From the NCBI RefSeq assembly GCF_000425365.1, contig NZ_AUDH01000005.1, positions 1 through 64,000 on the forward strand: 64,000 bases of DNA, written 5' to 3'. Of the stretch, positions 1 to 7,952 are shown one piece after another; positions within the stretch are counted from its first letter, which is position 1, and each line of letters opens with the position of its first letter. Source of the DNA: Rubritepida flocculans DSM 14296 (GTDB lineage Bacteria; Pseudomonadota; Alphaproteobacteria; Acetobacterales; Acetobacteraceae). The position numbers and the translations under genes were made by a program. The notes under the pieces were generated by a model that ran no database searches, was not told where the DNA came from, and saw nothing but the letters and a program-made list of their open reading frames with translations.

Positions 1-363
1 GCCCCGCTGGTCATCGACCACCCGATGAACGGCATCACCTTTCGGGCCTATGTCGAGCAGCACCTAGCGCCCGCGCTTGCGCCCGGCGACATAGTGATCT
101 GCGACAATCTGCGATGCCACAAGTCACCGGGCGTGCGCGCCGCCATCGAGGCGCGCGGTGCCGAACTGCGCCACCTGCCGCCCTATTCGCCCGACATGAA
201 CCCCATCGAGCAGGTCTTCGCCAAGCTCAAGAACCTCGTCCGCGCCGCCGCGCCCAGGGACATCGAGGCCTTGTGGAACACCATCGGCCAGAGCCTCGAC
301 GCCTTCACACCGAAAGAGTGCGCGAACCACTTCGCCCACTCAGGTTATCTACGGATGATGTGA
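1..363 (+). CDS. IS630-family transposase, C-terminal part
   Basis: Open from the first base, so the 5' end is missing; about 120 residues are visible. This is the C-terminal half of a DDE-superfamily endonuclease (DDE_3 type). The second catalytic Asp is in the ICDN motif and the catalytic Glu in PDMNPIEQ, followed by the usual KLKN tail, as in IS630 transposases. It would cut and rejoin the element at TA targets. The visible part is intact and in frame to its stop, so activity cannot be judged from this window. The stop lies 7 nt before the converging stop of the dehydrogenase gene, which the insertion probably trimmed. Confidence 0.85.
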   Translation, partial: APLVIDHPMNGITFRAYVEQHLAPALAPGDIVICDNLRCHKSPGVRAAIEARGAELRHLPPYSPDMNPIEQVFAKLKNLVRAAAPRDIEALWNTIGQSLDAFTPKECANHFAHSGYLRMM

Positions 364-373
364 AAATGCTCTA
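1..373 (+). mobile_element. Right end of an IS630-family insertion sequence
   Basis: Only the right-hand end lies in the window. It comprises the transposase 3' end and 7 nt after its stop. The outer end probably begins GAGCATTTTCACATC when read on the minus strand, next to a TA at 372-373. TA is the dinucleotide that IS630/Tc1-type elements target and duplicate (family knowledge), so I place the boundary there. The left end is outside the window, so the inverted repeats could not be compared. Confidence 0.6.
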
Positions 374-1270
374 GGCGCCGGGCTGCGCCCGCAGATCCAG
401 CGCCGCGCGCAGCGCATCGAGCAGCCGGCCGAGATCCTCCTCGCGCAGCGCCTCGGGGGGCAGGCGGCCGCGCAAATCCGCCGCCCAGTCCTGCCGCTCG
501 GCGGTGGCGGCGCTCTGCAGCGGAGAGAGCCCGGCCTCGGCCACGGTGCGCGCCACCTCGCGCATCTCCTCGGCGCGGCGGCGGCCATGCTGCAACGCGC
601 GGCCCATCATGTAGCGCGCCTGCGCCGCCCAGTCGGGGTGCGGCAGCGTGTCGGCGAGGCTCGCGAGCACCGGCTGCTCCACCCCGTAATGGCGGGCGGC
701 GAGCAGGCATTCCGTCACCAGCGCCTCCAGCCCCTTGATCATCACGCTGCGGCACATCTTCACCGCCGAGGCGCGGCCGATCTCCTCCGAGAACAGCTCC
801 GCGCGGAAGCCGAGCGCGGCGAGGGCGGGCAGCGCCGCCGCCGCGTGCGGGCCGCCCAGCAGCATGGGCGCGCGCATGCCGTGCGGCGGCACGCTCGTCA
901 TCACCGCCGCCTCGAGGAAGCGCGCGCCCGTGGCCTCGACGATGGCGGCGATCGCCGCCTTGGTTGCGGGCGAGACGGAGTTCACGTCCATGTAGAGCGC
1001 GCCGGGCGAGAGGCCGGGGGCGGCGGCGCGCGCCGCCTCCTCGGCGCGGCCGGCGGTGACGGCGCAGATCACGAGCTCCGCCCCGCGCGCCGCCTCGGCG
1101 GCCGAGGGCGCGAGCGGCAGGCCGAGCGCGCGGGCCTGGCGCGCGGGGGCGGAATCCGCCTCGCCCTGGCGGATGTCGTAGGCGGCGAGCGGCGGCGCGC
1201 CCCGCGCGGCGAGGTCGCGCGCGAAGAGGCCGCCCACCTCGCCGAGGCCGATGAGGGCGAGGCGCATCAT
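371..1270 (-). CDS. NAD(P)-dependent dehydrogenase, 6-phosphogluconate dehydrogenase-like with DUF1932 C-terminus
   Basis: A 299-residue beta-hydroxyacid dehydrogenase-type protein. The N-terminal Rossmann fold has the GLGEVG dinucleotide motif at residues 8-13. The C-terminal half, with a conserved-type Lys in ASAVKMCRS, resembles the DUF1932 domain of phosphogluconate-dehydrogenase-like proteins. It is the last gene of the minus-strand aromatic cluster, 49 nt after the decarboxylase-like gene, so it may oxidise or reduce a hydroxy-acid intermediate; the substrate is unknown. Two ATG codons open the gene; the first is used here. Its stop codon TAG sits exactly at the presumed IS630 junction, so the native C-terminus may be lost, although the length is normal for the family. 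Confidence 0.75.
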   Translation of the reverse strand: MMRLALIGLGEVGGLFARDLAARGAPPLAAYDIRQGEADSAPARQARALGLPLAPSAAEAARGAELVICAVTAGRAEEAARAAAPGLSPGALYMDVNSVSPATKAAIAAIVEATGARFLEAAVMTSVPPHGMRAPMLLGGPHAAAALPALAALGFRAELFSEEIGRASAVKMCRSVMIKGLEALVTECLLAARHYGVEQPVLASLADTLPHPDWAAQARYMMGRALQHGRRRAEEMREVARTVAEAGLSPLQSAATAERQDWAADLRGRLPPEALREEDLGRLLDALRAALDLRAQPGA

Positions 1271-1319
1271 CCCGGGGCGCGCCCCGGCGCGGTGCGGATG
1301 GTCATGGCGGTCTCCTCCA

Positions 1320-2153
1320 TCAGGCGAAGCGCTCGGGCGTGCCGGCCCAGATCTCCTCGAGGCCGAGCGGGCGGGGGATGAGCCCCTGCGCCGCGCACCA
1401 GGCCGAGGCGAGGGCGAGGGCGGGGGCGAGGGCCGCGCGCGTCGTCACCTCCGCGCCCGAGGCGGCCAGCGCCGCGAGCAGCCGCGCGATCTCCTCCGCG
1501 CGCGCGGCCGCGACCTCGCGGCGGGCGATGAGCAGGTGGTTGACGGGCGTGAAGCCGTGCGCGGCGCGGAAGGCGGCGGCCTCGGCGGCGGGGTCGGGAA
1601 AGACGCAGCGCAGCGCCGCATCGGCCGGCGCGTCGCTGCCGAAGATGGCGGCATCCAGCGCGCCCTCGCGCAGCATCGCCTCGAGCGAGGCGCCCTCGGG
1701 CGCGCGCGTGCAGAAGGGCGGGTCGCGGAAGCCCGCCACATGCGCCTCCTCGAAGGTGATCCAGCGCATCGCGGCGGGCGCGAGGCCGTATCCTTCGGCC
1801 AGAACCCCGCGCAGCCACATCCCCGTGGTCTGGCTGTAGGCGCGCACGCCGATGCGGGCCCCGCGCAGATCCCCGGGGCCGCGCAGCGGCGAATCCGCGC
1901 GACAGAGCAGCGAGCCCTCCTGCGCGCGGGCAGCCAGCACGCAGGGCAGCAGCACCACGGGCAGCCCCGCCGCGCGCGCCATGAGGAAGCTCGCGATCGC
2001 CATCTCGCTCAGGTCGTAGCGGCCTTCGCGCAGCATGGGGGCGAAGGCGCGGCTGACGGGCTGCACCGCCACGACCGCGACACCCTCGGGCGGCGCGTCC
2101 AGCAGCGCCGCGCTGCGCGGCGTGCGGCCGATGGCGAGCGAGAGCGCGCTCAC
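1320..2153 (-). CDS. 4,5-dihydroxyphthalate decarboxylase-like (Pht5 family) protein
   Basis: A 277-residue protein with the periplasmic-binding-protein type 2 fold but no signal peptide. The stretches YDLSEMAIAS, LRGARIGVRAYSQTTGMWLRG and ITFEEAHVAGF match the Pht5/phthalate decarboxylase pattern (Asp-Leu-Ser-Glu, then an RGxL segment after a TxxxW core). Known members convert 4,5-dihydroxyphthalate to protocatechuate. The GTG start at 2153 overlaps the galB stop (GTGA), implying translational coupling. Linkage to a 4-oxalomesaconate hydratase fits a protocatechuate 4,5-cleavage theme. It is shorter than typical Pht5 (about 330 residues, from memory), so a related decarboxylase or an ABC-type binding protein used in the cytoplasm remains possible. 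Confidence 0.6.
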   Translation of the reverse strand: MSALSLAIGRTPRSAALLDAPPEGVAVVAVQPVSRAFAPMLREGRYDLSEMAIASFLMARAAGLPVVLLPCVLAARAQEGSLLCRADSPLRGPGDLRGARIGVRAYSQTTGMWLRGVLAEGYGLAPAAMRWITFEEAHVAGFRDPPFCTRAPEGASLEAMLREGALDAAIFGSDAPADAALRCVFPDPAAEAAAFRAAHGFTPVNHLLIARREVAAARAEEIARLLAALAASGAEVTTRAALAPALALASAWCAAQGLIPRPLGLEEIWAGTPERFA

Positions 2154-2866
2154 CCCAGGCTGTCCAGCACATGGGGGAAGACGGACTGGTAGCCCTCTCC
2201 CCACTTGATCGCCTTGTCGCTGTTGCGCGCGGCCTGCGCGCCGCGCTGCAGGGCGACGCGGGTGTAGTACTCCCACAGATGCTCCTGCCCGGCCATGCAC
2301 TCGATGGCGGCGCGCTTCTTCTCCCAGACGGGCGAGATGTCGAGCAGCACATCGGGCTTCCACTCGCACTGCTCGGGCTGGTGCGGCTCGAAGAGGAAGA
2401 CGGGCGGCGCGCCCAGCACCTTCTGCCCCGGGTTGTGGCCATGCGCCTGGGCGGTGATGCGCGCGTGCTGGGCGAACTCCGTCACGCGCGGGTGGTCGTG
2501 GTTGTAGATGTCCTCCTTGCTGTGCGTCAGCACGAAGCGCGGATGCAGGGCGCGGTAGAGGTCCACCAGGCGGTAGAAGGCGGCCTCGGTCAGGTTGATG
2601 GGATAGTCGCCGAGATCCCAGAACTGGATGTCGTGCACGCCCAGCACCTCGGCGGCGCGGCGCGCCTCGGCCTCGCGCTCCTGCTTCACGCGCTCGAGCG
2701 TCATCCCCGGCTGGCGCCAGAGCTTGGCGCTCTCCCCGCGCTCGCCATAGCTGAGGCAGACCACCGTGACCTGCCAGCCGCGCGCGGCGTGCAGCGCGAT
2801 GGCCCCGCCCGCGCGCCAGACGAAATCGGCGGAATGGGCGGAGACGACGAGGGCGGTCTGGCTCAT
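2150..2866 (-). CDS. galB: 4-oxalomesaconate hydratase, PIG-L type (GalB-like)
   Basis: A 238-residue cytoplasmic zinc hydrolase-fold protein. The first metal motif is the variant HSADFVWRAGG near residue 11, instead of the usual HPDDE. A second motif, HSKEDIYNHDHP, lies near residue 115, and a long C-terminal block contains FEPHQPEQCEWKPD and MAGQEHLWEYYTRVA. This variant pattern is characteristic of GalB from Pseudomonas putida gallate catabolism, which hydrates 4-oxalomesaconate to 4-carboxy-4-hydroxy-2-oxoadipate. The assignment is from remembered family sequence. It lies between the esterase and decarboxylase genes in the same operon. No GalA-type dioxygenase, GalC aldolase or GalD tautomerase is in the window. 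Confidence 0.85.
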   Translation of the reverse strand: MSQTALVVSAHSADFVWRAGGAIALHAARGWQVTVVCLSYGERGESAKLWRQPGMTLERVKQEREAEARRAAEVLGVHDIQFWDLGDYPINLTEAAFYRLVDLYRALHPRFVLTHSKEDIYNHDHPRVTEFAQHARITAQAHGHNPGQKVLGAPPVFLFEPHQPEQCEWKPDVLLDISPVWEKKRAAIECMAGQEHLWEYYTRVALQRGAQAARNSDKAIKWGEGYQSVFPHVLDSLG

Positions 2867-2884
2867 GGGGTCATGTCCCGTTGT

Positions 2885-3793
2885 TCAGCGTGGAAGCAGG
2901 CCGAGCAGCGCGTCGGTCAGCGCGCGGTCCGCGCTGCCGATCGCGAAGACGGTCGAGAAGTGGTTGTGCCCATCGAGTTCCAGGATCGCGGGGCAGGGGG
3001 TGCGGGCGGCGCACAGCGCATCGCTGAGCAGCGCGGCCTGGGCGCGGAAGGGCTCCGGCTCGCTGCCCGCGCGCGCGATCAGCAGCGGGATGGAAAGCCG
3101 CGCGAGCCCGGGCAGGGCCGAGCGCGCGGCGAGCAGCGCCTCGTCCTCGCCGTAATAGGCGCGGGTGGTGGCGGCGCGGGGATAGCGCGCCACGTCATAG
3201 ACGCCCGAGACGAGGGCGCCCGCCGCCACGCCTGGCGCCTCGGCGCGCGAGGCGAGGTAATCCGCCACATGCGCCGCCCCGGCTGACTGGCCCATGAGGA
3301 TGATCCGCGCGGGGTCGCCGCCATGCGCCGCGATGTGCGCGCGCAGCCAGGCGATCGCGGCCGCGACGTCCTCGCGCGCCGCGGGAAAGGGGTGCTGCGG
3401 CGCGAGCCGGTAGGTGATGTTCACGCCCACCCAGCCCTGGCGGGCGGCCCAGGCGGCGATGTTGTCGTAGTAGTGGACGCCGGGGCGCGTCTTGTCCCCG
3501 CCCACGAAGCCGCCGCCATGCACGAAGACCAGCACGGGCCGCGCCCCCGCGCCGGGCGTGAAGACGTCGAGGCGATGCCGCGGGTCCTCGCCATAGCGCA
3601 GGTCGCGCAGGGCGGCGACCCCGGGGGCGGGGATGACGGGGGCCAGCGCGGCGCCGGTGGCCGCCACCGCCTCCGGCCCCATGGCCGGACCGATGCGCGC
3701 GATGGCCGCGCGCGCCTCCTCGGGCAGGGCGCTGAACTGGGCGTGCGCCGGAGTGGCGGCGAGCACCGCAAGGGCGAGCAGGCGGCCCATCAT
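2885..3793 (-). CDS. Exported alpha/beta hydrolase (hormone-sensitive-lipase-type carboxylesterase)
   Basis: A 302-residue esterase. The start is the first of two adjacent ATGs at 3793, overlapping the dioxygenase stop as ATGA. The N-terminus MMGRLLALAVLAATPAHAQ is a clear Sec signal peptide with an AHA-Q cleavage site, so the enzyme acts in the periplasm. The oxyanion motif HGGGF (about residue 92), the nucleophile motif GQSAG (about 165) and a late DGHNHF histidine complete an HSL-type catalytic set. It could release an aromatic acid from an ester before uptake, which fits its place between an extradiol dioxygenase and galB. The substrate is inferred only from context. Confidence 0.8.
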   Translation of the reverse strand: MMGRLLALAVLAATPAHAQFSALPEEARAAIARIGPAMGPEAVAATGAALAPVIPAPGVAALRDLRYGEDPRHRLDVFTPGAGARPVLVFVHGGGFVGGDKTRPGVHYYDNIAAWAARQGWVGVNITYRLAPQHPFPAAREDVAAAIAWLRAHIAAHGGDPARIILMGQSAGAAHVADYLASRAEAPGVAAGALVSGVYDVARYPRAATTRAYYGEDEALLAARSALPGLARLSIPLLIARAGSEPEPFRAQAALLSDALCAARTPCPAILELDGHNHFSTVFAIGSADRALTDALLGLLPR

Positions 3794-4758
3794 CCTGCTT
3801 TTCCCTCCGGCAGCGGCGGCGTGCCGTGGGTGTGGAAGCTCTCGATGGTCTTGAGGCCCCAGGCCTGGCCCTTCTTCCGCTCCGTCTCGGTCCAGGTGAT
3901 CGTCCTCCAGTCCGGCGCGAGGACGAGGCGCGCCCCCGCATGCGCCACCTCGATGCGGTTGCCGCCCGGCTCGTAGACGTAGAGGAAGAAGGTCTGCTGC
4001 ACGGCGTGCTTGTGCGGGCCCGTCTCGATGAAGACGCCGGCCTCGAGGAAGGCGTCGGCGGCCTGCAGCACGGCCTCGCGGCTGTCCAGGGCGAAGGTGA
4101 GGTGGTGGAAGCGCCCGGGCACGCCGTGCGCCTCCTTCGTGAAGGCGAAGTCGTAGGACTTGTTGGTGGCGGTGAGCCACATGCCCGCCTCCTCGCCGCT
4201 GTCGAGCTCTATGCGCTCGGTGCAGCGCAGGCCGAGCGTGCGCTCGAAGAACTCGCGGCAGCGCCGCACGTCCACGGCGAGGCAGTTGAAGTGATCGATC
4301 CGGCGCACGTTCACGCCGCGCGCCGGGTAGCGTTCGGCCTGGTTCTTCAGCGCGGGGCGGCGGTCGGGCGGGGCCTCGTACCATTCCGTCTCCCAGTAGA
4401 GCTCGAAGACGTGCCCGTCGGGGTCGAGGAAGCGATAGGCCTTGCCGTGGCCGAAGCTCCTCGGCACTTCCCGCACCGTGCAGCCCTCTGCCTCCAGCGC
4501 GGCGCGGCGGCGCTCGAGCGCGGCGGCGCTGCGCGTGCGGAAGGCGGCATGGCCGAGGCCGGAGCTGGCGGAGGCCGTGAGCACCAGCGAGTAGCGCTCG
4601 TAATCGTCGAAGCCGCGCAGGAAGACGGAAGCGCCCTCCTCGCCGCTGACCGTCATGCCCATCACGTCGCGGAAGAAGGCGAGGGATTCGGCGGGCCTCG
4701 GCGTCAGCAGCTCGACATGGCCAAGATGCGCGACATCCATCACCGGCTCCTGCTCCAT
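3790..4758 (-). CDS. Extradiol ring-cleavage dioxygenase, VOC family (catechol 2,3-dioxygenase-like)
   Basis: A 322-residue two-domain vicinal-oxygen-chelate protein. Expected Fe(II) ligands are His in RRIDHFNCLAV, His in PGRFHHLTFAL and Glu in PGGNRIEVAHAG, matching the type I extradiol dioxygenase layout. It should open a catechol-type ring between or next to the hydroxyls. The start at 4758 is chosen because GGAGGAA stands 6 nt upstream; an upstream in-frame ATG would overlap the LysR gene. It is first in the catabolic run after the regulator gene (31-nt gap) and is translationally coupled to the esterase gene. The true substrate is not determined by the sequence. Confidence 0.85.
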   Translation of the reverse strand: MEQEPVMDVAHLGHVELLTPRPAESLAFFRDVMGMTVSGEEGASVFLRGFDDYERYSLVLTASASSGLGHAAFRTRSAAALERRRAALEAEGCTVREVPRSFGHGKAYRFLDPDGHVFELYWETEWYEAPPDRRPALKNQAERYPARGVNVRRIDHFNCLAVDVRRCREFFERTLGLRCTERIELDSGEEAGMWLTATNKSYDFAFTKEAHGVPGRFHHLTFALDSREAVLQAADAFLEAGVFIETGPHKHAVQQTFFLYVYEPGGNRIEVAHAGARLVLAPDWRTITWTETERKKGQAWGLKTIESFHTHGTPPLPEGKAG

Positions 4759-4789
4759 GGCGCTTCCTCCCGCTCGAACGCGCGCCACC

Positions 4790-5785
4790 CTAGCCGCGTG
4801 GGCGCCGGCGCGTCCCATCGCTTCGCGGTCGGGAGCTATGAGATTCCGGCATGGCCTGCGCCACCTCGGCGAGATGCGCCGAGAGGGCGTCGAGGAAGGC
4901 GCGGGCGGCGGGCGAGGGCGGCGGGTCGGGCGGCATGATCACGCCCGCGGGGCGGGGCGGGCCGGCCGCCGCCACCGGCAGCGCGCAGAGCGCCCCGCGC
5001 AGCAGATCGCCCAGCACCAGGTGGCGCGGCATCACCGCCAGCGCCTCGCCGCCCAGCAGCATCTCGCGGATGAAGCCGTGGGAGGAGCTGCGCAGCGCCG
5101 CCTCGCCCGAGAGGCCGAGCGCGCCGAGGAAGCGCTCGATCTCCTGGCCCAGGCGCTGGCTCGTGGTGGGCAGCAGCAGCGGGTGGCGCGCCAGCGCCGC
5201 GCCCGGCAGCGGGCCGCGCCGCCGGCGCAGCGGATGGCCCGCGCGCGCGATGACGGCGAGCGGCTCCTCCCACATGGGCCGGCGCAGGAATCCGTCGGGC
5301 AAAGGCGGCTCGTAGAGCCGGCCCACCACCAGGTCGATCTCCCGCGCGGCGAGGCGGGGCAGCAGCTCCTCCGTCCGCCCCTCCTCGAGGCGCAGCCGCA
5401 GCCCCGGATGCGTGGCGGAGAGGCGCGCCAGCGCCCCGGGCAGCACGCCCACCGAGGCGACCGGCAGCACGCCGAGCGCAAGCCGCCCCGTGGCCGCGCC
5501 GGCCACCCCGTCCAGCGCCTCGTCCAGCCGGCGCAGCAGGGCGAGCAGCGCCCGCGCTTCGCGGATCATCAGCACCCCCGCCTCGGTGGGCCGCACGCCG
5601 CGCGCGTGGCGCTCGAACAGGCGATGGCCGGCCAGCGCCTCCAGCTCCCGCAGGGCGCGGGTCAGCGCGGGCTGGCCGAGCCCCAGCGCGGCCGAGGCCT
5701 TGAGCAGGCTGCCATGGGTGGCGAGCGCCTCGACCAGCCGCAACTGCGCGGGCTTCAGGCGCCGGTCGAGATGGCGGCCCGGCAC
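4790..5785 (-). CDS. LysR-family transcriptional regulator
   Basis: A 331-residue LysR-type regulator. The N-terminal winged helix-turn-helix is at about residues 10-68 (LVEALATHGSLLKASAALGL, then QPALTRALRELE), followed by a linker helix and a LysR substrate-binding domain to about residue 295. The start is GTG at 5785, 12 nt after the trpG stop, with GAGGG as ribosome site. It is unusual in lying on the same strand as, and directly upstream of, the dioxygenase-galB genes rather than divergent, so it may be part of the operon it controls. PcaQ/GalR-like control of the adjacent aromatic genes is an inference from position. Confidence 0.85.
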   Translation of the reverse strand: MPGRHLDRRLKPAQLRLVEALATHGSLLKASAALGLGQPALTRALRELEALAGHRLFERHARGVRPTEAGVLMIREARALLALLRRLDEALDGVAGAATGRLALGVLPVASVGVLPGALARLSATHPGLRLRLEEGRTEELLPRLAAREIDLVVGRLYEPPLPDGFLRRPMWEEPLAVIARAGHPLRRRRGPLPGAALARHPLLLPTTSQRLGQEIERFLGALGLSGEAALRSSSHGFIREMLLGGEALAVMPRHLVLGDLLRGALCALPVAAAGPPRPAGVIMPPDPPPSPAARAFLDALSAHLAEVAQAMPESHSSRPRSDGTRRRPRG

Positions 5786-5797
5786 GCGCGCCCGCCC

Positions 5798-6373
5798 TCA
5801 GGCCGGCAGCCGGGCGCGGGCGAGGAAGTTGCGCAGGATGCCGTGCCCGTGCTCGGAGGCGATGCTCTCGGGGTGGAACTGCACGCCATGGATGGGCAGG
5901 GCGCGGTGCGCGAGGCCCATGATCAGCCCGTCCGAGGTCTCGGCGGTGATGGCGAGATCGGCCGGCAGCGTCGCGCGCTCCACCACCAGCGAGTGGTAGC
6001 GCGTGGCGCGCAGCGGCGAGGGCAGCCCGGCGAAGAGATCCTCGCCATGGTGCGAGACCTCCCACACCTTGCCGTGGACGGGCTCGGGCGCGCGGATCAC
6101 CCGCCCGCCGAAGGCCTGGCCGATGGCCTGGTGGCCGAGGCAGACGCCGAGCAGCGGCAGCTTCGCCTCCGCCGCCGCGGCGATCAGCGGCAGGCAGATC
6201 CCCGCCTCGTTGGGCGTGCAGGGGCCGGGCGAGAGCACGATGGCCGAGGCGCGCATCGCCTCCTGCACGGTGATGGCGTCGTTGCGCGCCACCACCGGCT
6301 CCACGCCCAGATCGCCCAGGAAGTGGTAGAGGTTGAAGGTGAAGCTGTCGTAGTTGTCGATGAGCAGGAGCAT
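5798..6373 (-). CDS. trpG: Anthranilate synthase component II (glutamine amidotransferase)
   Basis: A 191-residue class I glutamine amidotransferase, the usual length for stand-alone TrpG. It supplies ammonia to TrpE for anthranilate synthesis, the first committed step to tryptophan. The N-terminus [15 protein letters not shown] is diagnostic of TrpG/PabA. The catalytic Cys78 is in GVCLGHQ, and His and Glu are in GVQFHPES. It is separated from trpE by a chemoreceptor gene and followed 12 nt later by a LysR gene instead of trpD and trpC. It could also serve as PabA, as many single amidotransferases do. Confidence 0.93.
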   Translation of the reverse strand: MLLLIDNYDSFTFNLYHFLGDLGVEPVVARNDAITVQEAMRASAIVLSPGPCTPNEAGICLPLIAAAAEAKLPLLGVCLGHQAIGQAFGGRVIRAPEPVHGKVWEVSHHGEDLFAGLPSPLRATRYHSLVVERATLPADLAITAETSDGLIMGLAHRALPIHGVQFHPESIASEHGHGILRNFLARARLPA

Positions 6374-6436
6374 GGCCGCAGGGTCCGGCAGGGGCGGGCC
6401 GCGGTCAAGCGCGGCACGTCCTGGTCGGCGCCGGCC

Positions 6437-7864
6437 TCAGCCCTTCACGCCCGACGCCTCGGCCTGGGCGATCAGCTCATCGAGGCGGCGCAGCACCTCG
6501 ACGGAGGCCTGCTGCATCGCGTCGAACTCGCGCGCCACCGCGGCGCGCTCGCCGCGCGCGAAGGCCTCGGCCGCCGCCTTGCCGTGGACATGGACGGCCT
6601 TGTGCGGCGCGGCCAGCGCGGCATAGGCGGGCAGCTTGCGGTAGGGCAGGCTGGCCGGGCCGAAATACCATTTGCCGAGGCGGCAGGCCTCGTCCGAGAC
6701 GAGCTCGTCGGGCTTGAGGGCGAGCAGCCCCGCCTGCATGTCGCCCAGCCGCTTCTTCCAGAGCAGGTGGTCGAGCCGGGCGATGCGCAGCACCTTGTGC
6801 GGGATGGGGCGCTCATAGAGGGCGTTCACATGGCGCAGCGCCAGCGCCTCGGAGGCGCGGCGCGCCTCCACCCCCTCCTTCGCCGCGCCGAGCACATCGG
6901 CCGAGCGCGCGGCCGCGCCCGCCACGTTCTCGGCCAGCGCCTGGGCGGCCCCGCGCTGCTCGGCCAGCAGCTCGGAGATGCGCTGCATGCTGCGCGCGGA
7001 ATCGCCCATGGAGCCGGCCAGGCGCTCCGAGGCGCCGGAGAGCCCGGCGATGCGCTCCTCCACCGTCCCGGCCGCGCCGGCGGCGAGGCCGGTGGCCGTC
7101 GTGACGGCCTCCATCTCCGCCCGCAGCGCGGCGACGACGCGGCGGATGTCCTCGGTGGCGTGGGTGGTCTGGGCGGAGAGGTTCTTCACCTCCGAGGCGA
7201 CCACCGCGAAGCCCTTGCCCGCCTCGCCCGCGCGCGCCGCCTCGATGGTGGCGTTGAGCGCGAGAAGGTTGGTCTGCGCCGCCACCTGCTCGATCATGCG
7301 CGCCGTCTCGGCGATGCGGGCCAGGGTGCCGGCCATGCTGCGCACCTTGTCCTCGGCGTCCTGCACCTGGGCGGCGAGGCGGCGCATCTCCGCCAGCGCC
7401 TCGCCGGCCGTGTCGCGGCCCGCCACGGCGTCGGCCTCGGCGGCGGCCACGTCGCGGGCCACGGCGTCGGCCTCGCCGGCCATCTCCCCCGCGGCGGAGA
7501 CGAGCTGGCGCGTGGCGGCGCTGATCTCGGTGAGCTGTGCCTCCTGCTCGCGCAGCTCGGAGAAGATGCGCGCGCTGAGGATGGCGCTTTCGGCCTCCGC
7601 CCCGACCAGGGCGATCAGCGTCTCGAAGCTGCGGGCGTTCTCGGCCGCCTCCTCGCGCTCGGAGGGGGGCTGGGCGGCGACAGCGGGGGCGGCGGGCGCC
7701 GGGCGCCGGGCGAGGAGCTGGCGCAGCCGCGCCACCGCAGCCTGCCGGCCGAAGGGCAGGGGCGATTCGAGCCGCTGGAGGAGGGGTTCGATCTCGGCGG
7801 CCGGATCGGCGGCGGGGGAGGCGGCCGGCGGCTCGGCCGGGGCGGGCGGGGCGAGTGCGTTCAT
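6437..7864 (-). CDS. Soluble methyl-accepting chemotaxis protein with C-terminal CZB zinc-binding domain
   Basis: A 475-residue protein without membrane segments. An Ala/Pro-rich N-terminus (about residues 1-75) leads into a long helical MCP signalling domain whose hairpin tip contains [29 protein letters not shown]. The C-terminus, from about residue 355, carries HxxW-type and Cys/His residues ([32 protein letters not shown]) typical of the CZB domain, which binds zinc with a Cys/His set. It would signal to CheA/CheW from the cytoplasm, perhaps in response to zinc or oxidants. Start ATG 7864 follows GGAGA. Its place between trpE and trpG is odd; no other chemotaxis gene is nearby. Confidence 0.88.
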   Translation of the reverse strand: MNALAPPAPAEPPAASPAADPAAEIEPLLQRLESPLPFGRQAAVARLRQLLARRPAPAAPAVAAQPPSEREEAAENARSFETLIALVGAEAESAILSARIFSELREQEAQLTEISAATRQLVSAAGEMAGEADAVARDVAAAEADAVAGRDTAGEALAEMRRLAAQVQDAEDKVRSMAGTLARIAETARMIEQVAAQTNLLALNATIEAARAGEAGKGFAVVASEVKNLSAQTTHATEDIRRVVAALRAEMEAVTTATGLAAGAAGTVEERIAGLSGASERLAGSMGDSARSMQRISELLAEQRGAAQALAENVAGAAARSADVLGAAKEGVEARRASEALALRHVNALYERPIPHKVLRIARLDHLLWKKRLGDMQAGLLALKPDELVSDEACRLGKWYFGPASLPYRKLPAYAALAAPHKAVHVHGKAAAEAFARGERAAVAREFDAMQQASVEVLRRLDELIAQAEASGVKG

Positions 7865-7883
7865 GCGGGACGTGTCTCCAGAC

Positions 7884-7900
7884 GGGGCGCGCCGCGCCCC
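7884..7900 (-). terminator. GC palindrome between trpE and the chemoreceptor gene
   Basis: GGGGCGCG and CGCGCCCC flank a single base, in the 88-nt gap after trpE and 20 nt before the chemoreceptor start. It could form a transcript hairpin that separates trpE from chemoreceptor expression, but no U-run follows on the minus strand, so a rho-independent terminator is doubtful. Confidence 0.25.
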
Positions 7901-7952
7901 GGCCCGAGCCATGCCCCGGAGATGCTTGCCAAGCCGTTGACGCGGCGCGCCT

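Noticed and set aside
1320-2153. ABC-transporter substrate-binding protein
   Set aside because: It has the binding-protein fold but no signal peptide, is coupled to galB and shows the Pht5-type motifs. A decarboxylase-like role fits better.
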